From an uncultured Eubacteriales bacterium (GTDB lineage: Bacteria > Bacillota > Clostridia > Oscillospirales > Acutalibacteraceae), in assembly GCA_934477125.1 (NCBI GenBank), contig CAKSOL010000007.1, positions 1 through 64,000 on the forward strand: DNA of 64,000 nucleotides. The letters run 5' to 3'. This document shows, one piece after another, positions 38,003-45,259 of this stretch. Under the pieces are notes generated by a model that saw only the letters and a program-made list of their open reading frames with translations, was not told the DNA's origin and did not search any database. Position numbers and translations under genes: made by a program. Position 1 is the first letter of the stretch. Each line of letters starts with the position of its first letter.

Positions 38003-38322
38003 TACGAGGCTTTTCTAAGCGGTTCGCTTGCCCGGTTCATAGATTTAACCGACAGCGGTGCATTTTTAACCATTCTTAAAAATACCGTCTGGCAGGTAAG
38101 GGAGGACATATCGAAATGTGCAACGCTTTCGGTGTTGTCAATAAACACGGGGAAATTAAGCCCGGTAAGCCTGCGCATCAGCGCGCATATTTCAAGCCCT
38201 GCCGCCGTTCGCTCGGATAAAGACAGCGCCGCATAATTCCTGCCCTTATAGGCAAAACGGAATACGCTTTTAAAATCGTCCATACTGTCGAGGAAGCTGT
38301 TGATGTCGTCTTGATTACTCAT
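38002..38322 (-). CDS. C-terminal fragment of an SMC/SbcC-like ATPase
   Basis: Start ATG 38322 (MSNQDDINSFLDSM) with GGAG upstream; 106 residues. Residues about 32-75 contain an ABC/SMC-type signature (ALSLSERTAAGLEI) followed by a Walker B-like strand (FPVFIDNTESV). There is no Walker A in the frame. The N-terminal 20 residues look like a native start, so the gene is probably an internal-deletion derivative joining the start of a longer ATPase to its end. The broken helicase on the other arm shows the same kind of loss. Confidence 0.55.
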   Translation of the reverse strand: MSNQDDINSFLDSMDDFKSVFRFAYKGRNYAALSLSERTAAGLEICALMRRLTGLNFPVFIDNTESVAHFDMSSLTCQTVFLRMVKNAPLSVKSMNRASEPLRKAS

Positions 38323-38443
38323 TTTTCCGTCTCCTTTTGCGCCTTCCCAAAATGCGGAATATCTCAAAGAATTAAAGTGAAATTGTGAATTCTTTTAAAG
38401 ATACGCCGCTTTTGCTCAGGCGCGTTTTGTTGTATGTAAAAAC

Positions 38444-38682
38444 AAAAAAGACCGACCTATCCTGTAAAAATACAGAATCGGTCGGTCAATCTTGTGATTA
38501 CCGAATTTAGCTGCGGGCGTTTTAAATTGCTCTAAAACGCAAAAATGGCCGGACTTCTCCCTTTTTAGGGAAAAATCCGACCTTGTTACTCAAACCAATG
38601 TCATAATCTGAAAAGTCAAATTTGACATCACACTCAAACCTTGTTACAAATATATTATATATGATGAAAAGGGGGTTGTCAA
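38444..38682 (-). ncRNA. Promoter plus structured RNA unit, copy B
   Basis: On the minus strand TTGACA (38677-38682), 17-bp spacer, TATAAT (38654-38659), then an RNA of about 200 nt. It ends with terminator arms GACCGACC/GGTCGGTC (38480-38487/38450-38457) and T6 (38444-38449). From 38480 to 38560 it is base-for-base identical to copy A, with a more divergent 5' half. That half contains the palindrome GTCAAATTTGAC (38615-38626), also found in copy C. It is directed at the ATPase-fragment/primase genes, whose first start codon is about 120 bp beyond the terminator. Confidence 0.55.
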
Positions 38683-38733
38683 GGGATAATATATACTAAG
38701 GTTCGGTTTGATAAAATAACAGACTCAATATTG

Positions 38734-39465
38734 TTATTGGACACCGTATTTGCGAGAATAATATTTTTTTGGATTCACATTTTTGTATTTTTTAAAAACA
38801 CGCGAGAAGTATGCAGGGTTTGAAAACCCAACCTTGTTAGAGAGTTCTGTAACACTAATACTTTCGCCGTATATTTCCATAATGCGGCAGGCGTTTTTTA
38901 TTCTCAGTCGGTTGAGAAATTCGGTGGGAGTTTCCTTGCGTATTTCCTTGAATTTTGCCCGTATATAATCCTCGGCGTAACCGGAAAGCCTTAATTCATC
39001 GGCAATATTAAATTCAGGGCTGCAGGCGTTTTCGGAAATTGCGTTTACAATTTTTTTAACTGCGGCGGTAATTTGCGAGTCCGAATTATGAGCCTGCATA
39101 AGTGAGAGGGTGTAGCAATCGGCAAGTATGTGCAGGTATTCGGTGCTGTTAAAGCGGTTTTTATATATCAATTCGCTGAGAACAGCGGCGTCGGCGGCGG
39201 AGGTTACCGAAATCGGCTTATCCTCAATCAAAATATTATTAAAATCTCCGCCTACCGAAATATTTTTAAAACCGTTTTCGGAGACCGAGCCGTGCGGAAC
39301 GCCCGGCGGCACTATAATTGCCGTGTTCGGTGAAAAGGGGTAATCGCCGCATTCGGTTTTAAGAAAGCCCGTACCCTCGGTATAATACATTATTTCGCAA
39401 AAGCTGTGTCGGTGCAGCGGATAACTTATAACGCCGGGGCTTGTAATACTTATGCTTTTAACCAT
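38734..39465 (-). CDS. AraC-family regulator with cupin sensor
   Basis: Start ATG 39465 is preceded by GGCGGTGATC, one mismatch from the anti-SD complement. 243 residues. The N-terminal cupin (SYPLHRHSFCEIMYYTEGTGFL; IIVPPGVPHGS) likely binds a sugar. The C-terminal double helix-turn-helix (about 145-243) has SVTELSNKVGFSNPAYFSRV and FKKYKNVNPKKYY, typical of AraC/XylS. Divergent from the GH5 operon 118 bp away, so it probably activates that operon. Confidence 0.92.
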   Translation of the reverse strand: MVKSISITSPGVISYPLHRHSFCEIMYYTEGTGFLKTECGDYPFSPNTAIIVPPGVPHGSVSENGFKNISVGGDFNNILIEDKPISVTSAADAAVLSELIYKNRFNSTEYLHILADCYTLSLMQAHNSDSQITAAVKKIVNAISENACSPEFNIADELRLSGYAEDYIRAKFKEIRKETPTEFLNRLRIKNACRIMEIYGESISVTELSNKVGFSNPAYFSRVFKKYKNVNPKKYYSRKYGVQ

Positions 39466-39552
39466 TTTGATCACCGCCTATAATATATCATAAATCTATC
39501 TTTTGTGCAAATACTTCTATGCCTTGTTATAGAAAAAGCTTTTTATATAAAG

Positions 39553-39558
39553 TATAAT
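39553..39558 (+). promoter_or_regulatory. -10 box of the GH5 operon
   Basis: TATAAT 39553-39558, 25 bp before the start codon, without a recognisable -35 at proper spacing. A missing -35 is what an AraC-activated promoter would show. Confidence 0.4.
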
Positions 39559-39583
39559 TTCCGTAATAAAGGGAGGTTTTTCT

Positions 39584-40672
39584 ATGAAAAGGTTTATCGG
39601 TTTTGAAAAAGGAATGGGTATCGGCGGCTGGCTTACTAACTATAAGCGTTTCAACTGCCTGCCTATGGATAGGCGGCTTGTGCTTACGATCGGCGATTTT
39701 GAGCATTTCAGGGGATATATAACCGAAAGCGATGTCCGATATATAAGCGAACTCGGAACGGACCATATACGCTTAGGCTTTGACCAGATCGTTTTGGAGG
39801 AAAAGCCGGGAGTGTACCGCGAGGAAATGCTCGATATTATAGAGCGGTTTATCGGCTGGTGTGAAAAATGCGGGCTTAATACGGTCTTGAATTTGCATAA
39901 GGCGATCGGTAACTACTGCGATATCGAGGAAAAGGTTCAGCTTTTGGACGACGACAGTTTACAGCAAAGATTTATTATGCTTTGGGAAAAGCTTGAGGAA
40001 AGATTTTCGGGCAAACCCGGCGTTGCGTTTGAGCTGCTTAACGAGGTGCGCGATGTTGACTCCGAAAAATGGAACACCCTCGCGGAAAAGACCGTAAACG
40101 CCGTAAGGCGCAAAAATTCCGAAAGAAAAATTATAATCGGCAGCACCTGCTGGAACTCTGTATGGACGCTTAACAGGCTTAAAATATTTGATGATGAAAA
40201 TGTTATATATACATTCCATACATATGACCCGTTCTCCTTTACCCATCAGCGCGGGGTTTTACAGCCCAATACTCTTTATTATAACCGCGAGATGCCGTAC
40301 CCGGGCGATATAGAGTATTACCGTGATTTTGAAAGGGTTGTAAACGGAAAAGAAAACGCGTTTTCAAAATATACCGCTATGGATCACCGCTATATTGCCG
40401 ACGGTTTAGCCCCCGCGGCGGAGTTTATAAAGCGCAACCCCGATAAGATCCTTTGGTGCGGCGAGTTCGGCACAATAAGGCATTGCCGTATAGAGTGGCG
40501 TGAAAATTGGATGCGGGATGTAATAAAATACTTTAAGGAAAACGAAATTCCTTATTGTGTTTGGAATTATCTCAGCACTCCGAACGACGGCAACCGTTTC
40601 AGCCTTGTTGATGATGACACGAGAAGGATTTTAAGCGATAACCTTGCCGAAATTATAAGGGGCAATGTATAA
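39584..40672 (+). CDS. GH5-like glycoside hydrolase, cytoplasmic
   Basis: 362 residues, ATG 39584 after GGGAGG, no signal peptide. GH5 (clan A barrel) marks: GMGIGGWLTNY near the N-terminus, HIRLGFD, LNLHKAIG, ELLNEV with E154 as acid/base, YTFHTYDPF, and WCGEFGT with E294 as nucleophile. The family cleaves beta-linked glucans, mannans or related chains; the exact linkage is not readable. Cytoplasmic location implies action on imported oligosaccharides. First gene of a three-gene operon. Confidence 0.92.
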   Translation: MKRFIGFEKGMGIGGWLTNYKRFNCLPMDRRLVLTIGDFEHFRGYITESDVRYISELGTDHIRLGFDQIVLEEKPGVYREEMLDIIERFIGWCEKCGLNTVLNLHKAIGNYCDIEEKVQLLDDDSLQQRFIMLWEKLEERFSGKPGVAFELLNEVRDVDSEKWNTLAEKTVNAVRRKNSERKIIIGSTCWNSVWTLNRLKIFDDENVIYTFHTYDPFSFTHQRGVLQPNTLYYNREMPYPGDIEYYRDFERVVNGKENAFSKYTAMDHRYIADGLAPAAEFIKRNPDKILWCGEFGTIRHCRIEWRENWMRDVIKYFKENEIPYCVWNYLSTPNDGNRFSLVDDDTRRILSDNLAEIIRGNV

Positions 40673-41550
40673 TGAACGGGTTTACGGCGCTTTTGCTTGC
40701 GGCATCGGTTTCCTGCTCAACGGCAAGAGCGGTTTTTTCAAAAAGGCTCGGTACGGCGGCTGGCGGAAAGCGGGAATTTTGCAAAACGCAGGCAGAACTG
40801 TTTTTCTTTGCGGCGGCGGTTATATTTTTGCTTAATATCAAGGGAATGTGCCTGCCGTCCGGCAAAACGCTCGCCTTCGGCGTTATGTACGGAGTATTCA
40901 CCGTGCTGGCTCAGTGGCTTTATACCGCGGCGCTCGGCAGAATGCCGGTGTCGGTTTGCGCAATGGCGTATTCCTTCGGGTTTATAATCCCCACCGTTTT
41001 CGGGACTGTTATGTGGAACGAAAGCATAGGCTTTTTCAAGATATTAAGCGTTTTGCTTTGCGTTGTCACCATAATTCTATCATCGTTCGGAAACGGCGGA
41101 GATAATAAAAAGACCGAGATCGGCGCAGTTTTGCCGCTTATAATCTCAATGATAGCGTCGGGCGGGCTCGGAGTTGTTCAAAAGCTCCAGCAAAAGTCCG
41201 ATCATCCGTCGGAAACGGGTGCTTTTCTGTTGTCGGCGTTTTTGCTTGCGGGGATAATCTCGGCGGCAGCGGCGCTTATTGCCAAAAATAAAAATTATCC
41301 GGCTCAAAAGAGCGGAAAAGAGTTTTATTTTTCGGTTATTATTGTCGGCACGGCTATGGCGGCGGCAAATACCGCAAACACCCTGCTTGCGGGCAAACTG
41401 CCGAGCGTTATTGCGTTTCCTATAACGAATGTCGGCGTAATATTAGCGTCGCTGTTTGTTTCGGTGCTTTTTTTGAAAGAAAAAATAACAGGAAAACAAA
41501 TTGCCGCTATGGCTACAGGCATATCTGCGGTTATTATGTTTAATTTCTGA
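40672..41550 (+). CDS. EamA/DMT-family transporter
   Basis: 292 residues with about ten membrane helices in two halves and a short charged middle (GNGGDNKKTEIGA). Start overlaps the GH5 stop (TAATG). Typical DMT motifs such as GVMYGVFTVLAQWLYTAALG and a C-terminal VSVLFLKEKITGKQIAA helix pair. The substrate is unknown; the operon suggests a sugar or sugar derivative. Confidence 0.88.
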   Translation: MNGFTALLLAASVSCSTARAVFSKRLGTAAGGKREFCKTQAELFFFAAAVIFLLNIKGMCLPSGKTLAFGVMYGVFTVLAQWLYTAALGRMPVSVCAMAYSFGFIIPTVFGTVMWNESIGFFKILSVLLCVVTIILSSFGNGGDNKKTEIGAVLPLIISMIASGGLGVVQKLQQKSDHPSETGAFLLSAFLLAGIISAAAALIAKNKNYPAQKSGKEFYFSVIIVGTAMAAANTANTLLAGKLPSVIAFPITNVGVILASLFVSVLFLKEKITGKQIAAMATGISAVIMFNF

Positions 41551-41564
41551 AAAGAGGTAAATTT

Positions 41565-42362
41565 ATGTTGCAGTATCATATTTATCCGGGCGGGCTTCGC
41601 CGAATAGTAACATTCAGCTTTGACGACGGCTCGGAAAACGACGCAAGGCTTATTGAACTGTTTGATAGGTATAACCTTAAAGCTACATTTCATCTGAACG
41701 GAAATAATTATGCCGGAAAAAGCGCCGAAGAGCCGGCGGCGGTACATGAGAAATATAAAAATCACGAAATAGCCTGCCATACCTTTTCTCACGGCTGGCC
41801 GACGAGAATGCCGACAGCATCGCTTGTCGGCGAAATAATGAAGGACAGAAAAATTCTTGAAGAAATAGCGGGATACCCGGTAACGGGTATGTCATATCCG
41901 AGCGGTTCTTATAACGGCGAGGTTGTTTCGGTTATGCGCGCCTGCGGAATAGATTATTCAAGAACCGTTGTGTCTACAAACGATTTCGATTTGCCAGAGA
42001 ATTTTCTTGTTTGGCACCCTACCTGTCACTTCAAAAGCGCAATGCCCGCAGCAGAGAAATTTATGAGTTCGCTTGACAGCCAATGGACTAAGCCACTGCT
42101 TTATATATGGGGCCACAGCCACGAGCTGCGCAGTGAGGAGGAATGGAATCAGTTCGAGGAAGTATTAAAGGTTTTGTCAGGGGATCAGCGGATATGGTAT
42201 GCGACAAATACGGAAATTTTTAATTATGCTGCCGCGCAAAAATCGCTTAAAATTTCTGCGGATGAAAAAATAATTTATAACCCGTCAGGCTCGGATGTAT
42301 GGCTCGAAAAGGATAAAACGGAGATAATAAAAATTCCCGCGGGGGAAATGGTTACAATTTAA
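41565..42362 (+). CDS. Polysaccharide deacetylase (NodB-like, CE4)
   Basis: 265 residues, start after AAAGAGGTAAA, no signal peptide. NodB motifs: TFSFDDGSEND (catalytic and metal aspartates), HTFSHGWP (H-x3-H metal ligands), a proline-rich SYPSGSYN segment, and a late WGHSHEL. The final 35 residues form an extra small beta-segment (IIYNPSGSDVWL). Likely removes acetyl groups from imported oligosaccharides, complementing the GH5 enzyme. Confidence 0.9.
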   Translation: MLQYHIYPGGLRRIVTFSFDDGSENDARLIELFDRYNLKATFHLNGNNYAGKSAEEPAAVHEKYKNHEIACHTFSHGWPTRMPTASLVGEIMKDRKILEEIAGYPVTGMSYPSGSYNGEVVSVMRACGIDYSRTVVSTNDFDLPENFLVWHPTCHFKSAMPAAEKFMSSLDSQWTKPLLYIWGHSHELRSEEEWNQFEEVLKVLSGDQRIWYATNTEIFNYAAAQKSLKISADEKIIYNPSGSDVWLEKDKTEIIKIPAGEMVTI

Positions 42363-42371
42363 TATTAAATC

Positions 42372-42423
42372 AAAACAAATATCAGCAGCGTTATATAAAT
42401 ACATCGCTGCTGATATTTGTTTT
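42372..42423 (+). terminator. Terminator of the GH5 operon
   Basis: Perfect 19-bp stem (AAAACAAATATCAGCAGCG 42372-42390 with 42405-42423) and 14-base AT loop, ending in TTTT. Ends the deacetylase transcript. Confidence 0.88.
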
Positions 42424-42976
42424 ATACATGTTGTTTTGACACGAACCCCCTTAAAAAATGAATAATATTAATTTTTATTGGACAAAAGAGCGATTATTTA
42501 TTTGGGATCAGAACAGCCGGAAGTGCCATAGAAATTGTCTTATACGGTGTTTCGGGCGTTTTAAATTGCTCTAAAACGCAAAAATGGCCGGACTTCTCCA
42601 TTTATAGGGAAAATCCGACCAATAACTCGTACCAATGTCATAATCCGAACGCTTGCTAAAAAGCAAAAGTCAAATTTGACAATTTCCTCAAACCATGTTA
42701 CAAGGGTATTATATATGATAAAAGTAGGATTGTCAAGAAATAACTGCATTTAATTTTTGATTTGCGGATTATGAGTCGGTCTATATTACCTGTTTTGACA
42801 ATGTTCTGATTTCTATAATACCGAGGAAACAATCGCGCAATTCAAATATATCAAAATAAAATGGATAATAATAGAAAAAAGAATATTCTGAAAAAATAAT
42901 TTGAAATTGTTTTATTTAAATTGCCCAAAATGAGGTAAATCTCGCGCGCGGGTATTAAATGTTCTCTTTTTTGATG
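42424..42976. other. AT-rich gene-free region
   Basis: No gene is supported. It holds the truncated third RNA unit (42554-42736) and otherwise low-complexity AT-rich sequence up to the AraC control sites. Confidence 0.6.
42554..42736 (-). repeat. Truncated RNA unit, copy C
   Basis: On the minus strand TTGACA (42731-42736), 17 bp, TATAAT (42708-42713). It carries the palindrome GTCAAATTTGAC (42669-42680), an inserted small hairpin TTGC...GCAA, and the 46-base invariant core (42554-42599) shared with copies A and B. After the core the similarity stops: the conserved linker and terminator are absent and no mobile-element gene follows. It looks like the scar of a lost element or a truncated dispersed RNA gene. 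Confidence 0.65.
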
Positions 42977-43042
42977 TCAATTTGTGCCGAGTTTTGATAT
43001 TTTGGAACTTTTCAATTTGCGCGGCAATAAAGCTGTTATAAT
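42977..43042 (+). promoter_or_regulatory. Candidate AraC-activated promoter
   Basis: Direct repeats TCAATTTGTGC (42977-42987) and TCAATTTGCGC (43012-43022) are 35 bp apart. The nearer copy overlaps the -35 position of TATAAT (43037-43042), and there is no good -35 box. This is the arrangement expected for an AraC-family activator, probably the product of the gene that follows. Confidence 0.45.
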
Positions 43043-43069
43043 GACTTTACAATTACAAGGGGAATAAGA

Positions 43070-43963
43070 ATGAAAAACGAATCGGAAATTTTTGAGGGAA
43101 TCAAGCTGTTTGAAAAATCCGGCTTGGAATTAAAGGTTCATGTTAAAAAGCCTAACAGTCAGCTGAACCTTCGCAGACATATAACGCACCATCGCTGGTT
43201 TGAATTTATGTTTATACCGAGTGACGAGATATATCACTATATAAACGATAAGGTAGTTAAGATGGAAACAAACACTCTTTGCCTTATACGGCCCGACGAT
43301 GTTTGCGACTTTATGGTAAATCCAAACTCAAAAAAGCATTATTATATCTATCAGATAACTGTTGAGGATTGGCTGATGGAGGATGTCTTTAAGTTTTTAG
43401 AGCCGAATATGTCGCTTGCGCCGCTTTTAAAGACGGAGCTTCCTCTGTATATTACCCTTAACAGGGTTGACGCGTCCAATCTTTTAAATCATATATCGGT
43501 AATTCAGTCTTACGGTAATGAGCACAGCAACGAGGCGTGCCTTGAACTCAAAAAGCTTATAATCTCGCTTTTAACTCAGTATTTTTATTCATACCTTACC
43601 GAGCGGGACGGTCAAAGGGAAATACCGCTTTGGCTGATAAGAACGGTCAATCAGATGCGCTATTCGGAAAATTTTTCTATAGGCGTTTCTCGGATGACCG
43701 AGCTGTCGGGAAAAACCAACGAGCATCTGACGCGGAGTATGAAAAAATATTACGGTGTATCGCCCATAGATTTTGTGAATGACATTCGATTGTCCTATGC
43801 TGCGAATCTTTTGATTAAAAGCACAATTCCGATAGGCGATATATTTTCCGGCTGCGGATTTCAGAGCAGAGCCTGGATGGTTAAGCAGTTCGGTAAGAAA
43901 TACGGTATGAGTCCGAGAGAATACCGCAAAAAATTCGGAGGAGAGGAGCAGGAATCCAAATGA
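43070..43963 (+). CDS. AraC-family regulator of the scaffold operon
   Basis: 297 residues, start after AAGGGGAATA. N-terminal cupin-like sensor (ITHHRWFEFMFIPSDEIYHYI; CLIRPDDVCDFM). C-terminal AraC double helix-turn-helix (about 195-292): GVSRMTELSGKTNEHLTRSMKKY and IPIGDIFSGCGFQSRAWMVKQF, then KKYGMSPREYRKKF. It ends 30 bp before the beta-helix gene and likely controls the long operon that it heads. Confidence 0.92.
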   Translation: MKNESEIFEGIKLFEKSGLELKVHVKKPNSQLNLRRHITHHRWFEFMFIPSDEIYHYINDKVVKMETNTLCLIRPDDVCDFMVNPNSKKHYYIYQITVEDWLMEDVFKFLEPNMSLAPLLKTELPLYITLNRVDASNLLNHISVIQSYGNEHSNEACLELKKLIISLLTQYFYSYLTERDGQREIPLWLIRTVNQMRYSENFSIGVSRMTELSGKTNEHLTRSMKKYYGVSPIDFVNDIRLSYAANLLIKSTIPIGDIFSGCGFQSRAWMVKQFGKKYGMSPREYRKKFGGEEQESK

Positions 43964-43993
43964 TTGCTTTGTCTATCAATGGAACGGATGAGT

Positions 43994-45259
43994 ATGACGA
44001 CTTATTATGTTGACAATATACTCGGCAACAATGCCTGTTGCGGAACGGACGCCGCGCATCCTGTCAGCGATTACCGCGTTTTGAAAATAAAGCCCGGAGA
44101 TAAAATACTTTTCAGGCGCGGATGTGTTTTCAGGGATTTTATTCTTTCTCCGGACGGTACGCCGAACCGACCTGTCTTTTGGGGAGCGTACGGCGAGGGA
44201 GACAGTCCGAGGTTTTTAGGCTCGGTCGATCTTTCTGATGAGAAATATTGGCATAAAAAGGAGAAGGATATCTGGGAATGTACGGCTTACCTTACAAGCG
44301 AGGTATGCAATATCATTTTTAACGGCGGTTCGTCTTGGGGGAGACTTGCCTGGGAATACAGAGAGATGAAAAAACAGGGGGATTGGTATTATACTCATAT
44401 CGGCTTTACAAATCGCCCGTGTCCGCAGGAATATCTGAATAAGCCGCGCCGGCTGTATCTTTACTCCGAGAAAAATCCGGCAGTATTCTATAAGAATATT
44501 GAGTGCGCTCTGTTCGGCGAGCGTGCGCTGGCTTTCGGAAAGAACCATGTGGTCTTTGATAATATTGATTTTATGTATTCCGGAGTTCACGGATATCTCG
44601 GAATAGACACTTCTTACATAACTATCAAAAATTGCGGATTTTATTTTATCGGCGGTGCCGTTTGGGAAAGAAAAAGAAAAATCCGTTTCGGAAATGCCGT
44701 TGAGCTTTGGAACAGCGCAAATAACATAACGGTTGAAAATTGCAGGTTTGATAATATTTACGATTCCTGCTTCACAACTCAGGGGTGTACCGAATATGTA
44801 ACGCCTCAGAAAATAACATTTACCAATAACGAATGTTCAAACTTCGGTATGGCGGCATATGAGCTGAGAGACAGGATTACATACGATACGGTGTTTTCTC
44901 ACAATTACTGTCACCATGCCGGAATGGGCTTTTCGGCACAGTCGGACGAAAGACCGCGAAATTCCGAAATTTATCCCGAGCCTATGGGACATAATATTTT
45001 CATTTGGCGTATTGAAAATATAACCCCGCGCGGTTCTGTGACCGTTTCAAACAATCGTTTTGGTGAAACTGCGTTCGGGTCTCCGATATACTCAAAGGCA
45101 GCGCTGCTGCCGTCGCGGCAGATAAAGTTTTCAAATAATACTTTTGAAAATTCCGATGTCAATGTTCGCTGGTGCGACAAAGATATAGCATTGAAGCAAT
45201 TAAAAAATATAACCCGAAAGGATGTAACCTATGAATACAGCACTGTTAAGTATCAGTAA
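43994..45259 (+). CDS. Right-handed beta-helix protein, cytoplasmic, pectate-lyase-like
   Basis: Start taken as ATG 43994 (MTTYYVDNILGNN); ATG 43988 and upstream starts leave less room for GGAACGG. About 421 residues with no signal peptide. The N-terminal YYVDN...FRRGCVFRDF...GTPNRPVFWGAYGEG is the usual cap of parallel beta-helix proteins. Rungs follow with N-rich turns (ITIKNCGFYFIGGA, ITVENCRFDNIYDS, ITFTNNECSNFGM, VTVSNNRFGE). Family members include polysaccharide lyases, epimerases and hydrolases; catalytic residues cannot be set by eye. The gene overlaps the next by 29 bases. Confidence 0.8.
   Translation: MTTYYVDNILGNNACCGTDAAHPVSDYRVLKIKPGDKILFRRGCVFRDFILSPDGTPNRPVFWGAYGEGDSPRFLGSVDLSDEKYWHKKEKDIWECTAYLTSEVCNIIFNGGSSWGRLAWEYREMKKQGDWYYTHIGFTNRPCPQEYLNKPRRLYLYSEKNPAVFYKNIECALFGERALAFGKNHVVFDNIDFMYSGVHGYLGIDTSYITIKNCGFYFIGGAVWERKRKIRFGNAVELWNSANNITVENCRFDNIYDSCFTTQGCTEYVTPQKITFTNNECSNFGMAAYELRDRITYDTVFSHNYCHHAGMGFSAQSDERPRNSEIYPEPMGHNIFIWRIENITPRGSVTVSNNRFGETAFGSPIYSKAALLPSRQIKFSNNTFENSDVNVRWCDKDIALKQLKNITRKDVTYEYSTVKYQ

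Larger units (their letters stand above)
34388..38682. mobile_element. Decayed mini-element framed by inverted RNA units
   Basis: The segment is bounded by copy A (34388-34632, plus) and copy B (38429-38682, minus) of a promoter/RNA/terminator unit in inverted orientation. Between them lie a broken helicase (plus) and a convergent minus-strand set of ATPase fragment, CHC2 primase and a conserved mobile-element protein. Gene content is that of a plasmid- or ICE-type replication module, not of the flanking sugar locus. No integrase, relaxase or clean target duplication was seen, so it is called decayed or satellite-like. Confidence 0.6.

Noticed and set aside
38444..38682. Copies A and B taken as terminal inverted repeats of a transposon
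   Set aside because: They contain promoters and terminators, differ in their outer halves, and no transposase or target duplication is present; copy C stands alone without an element.
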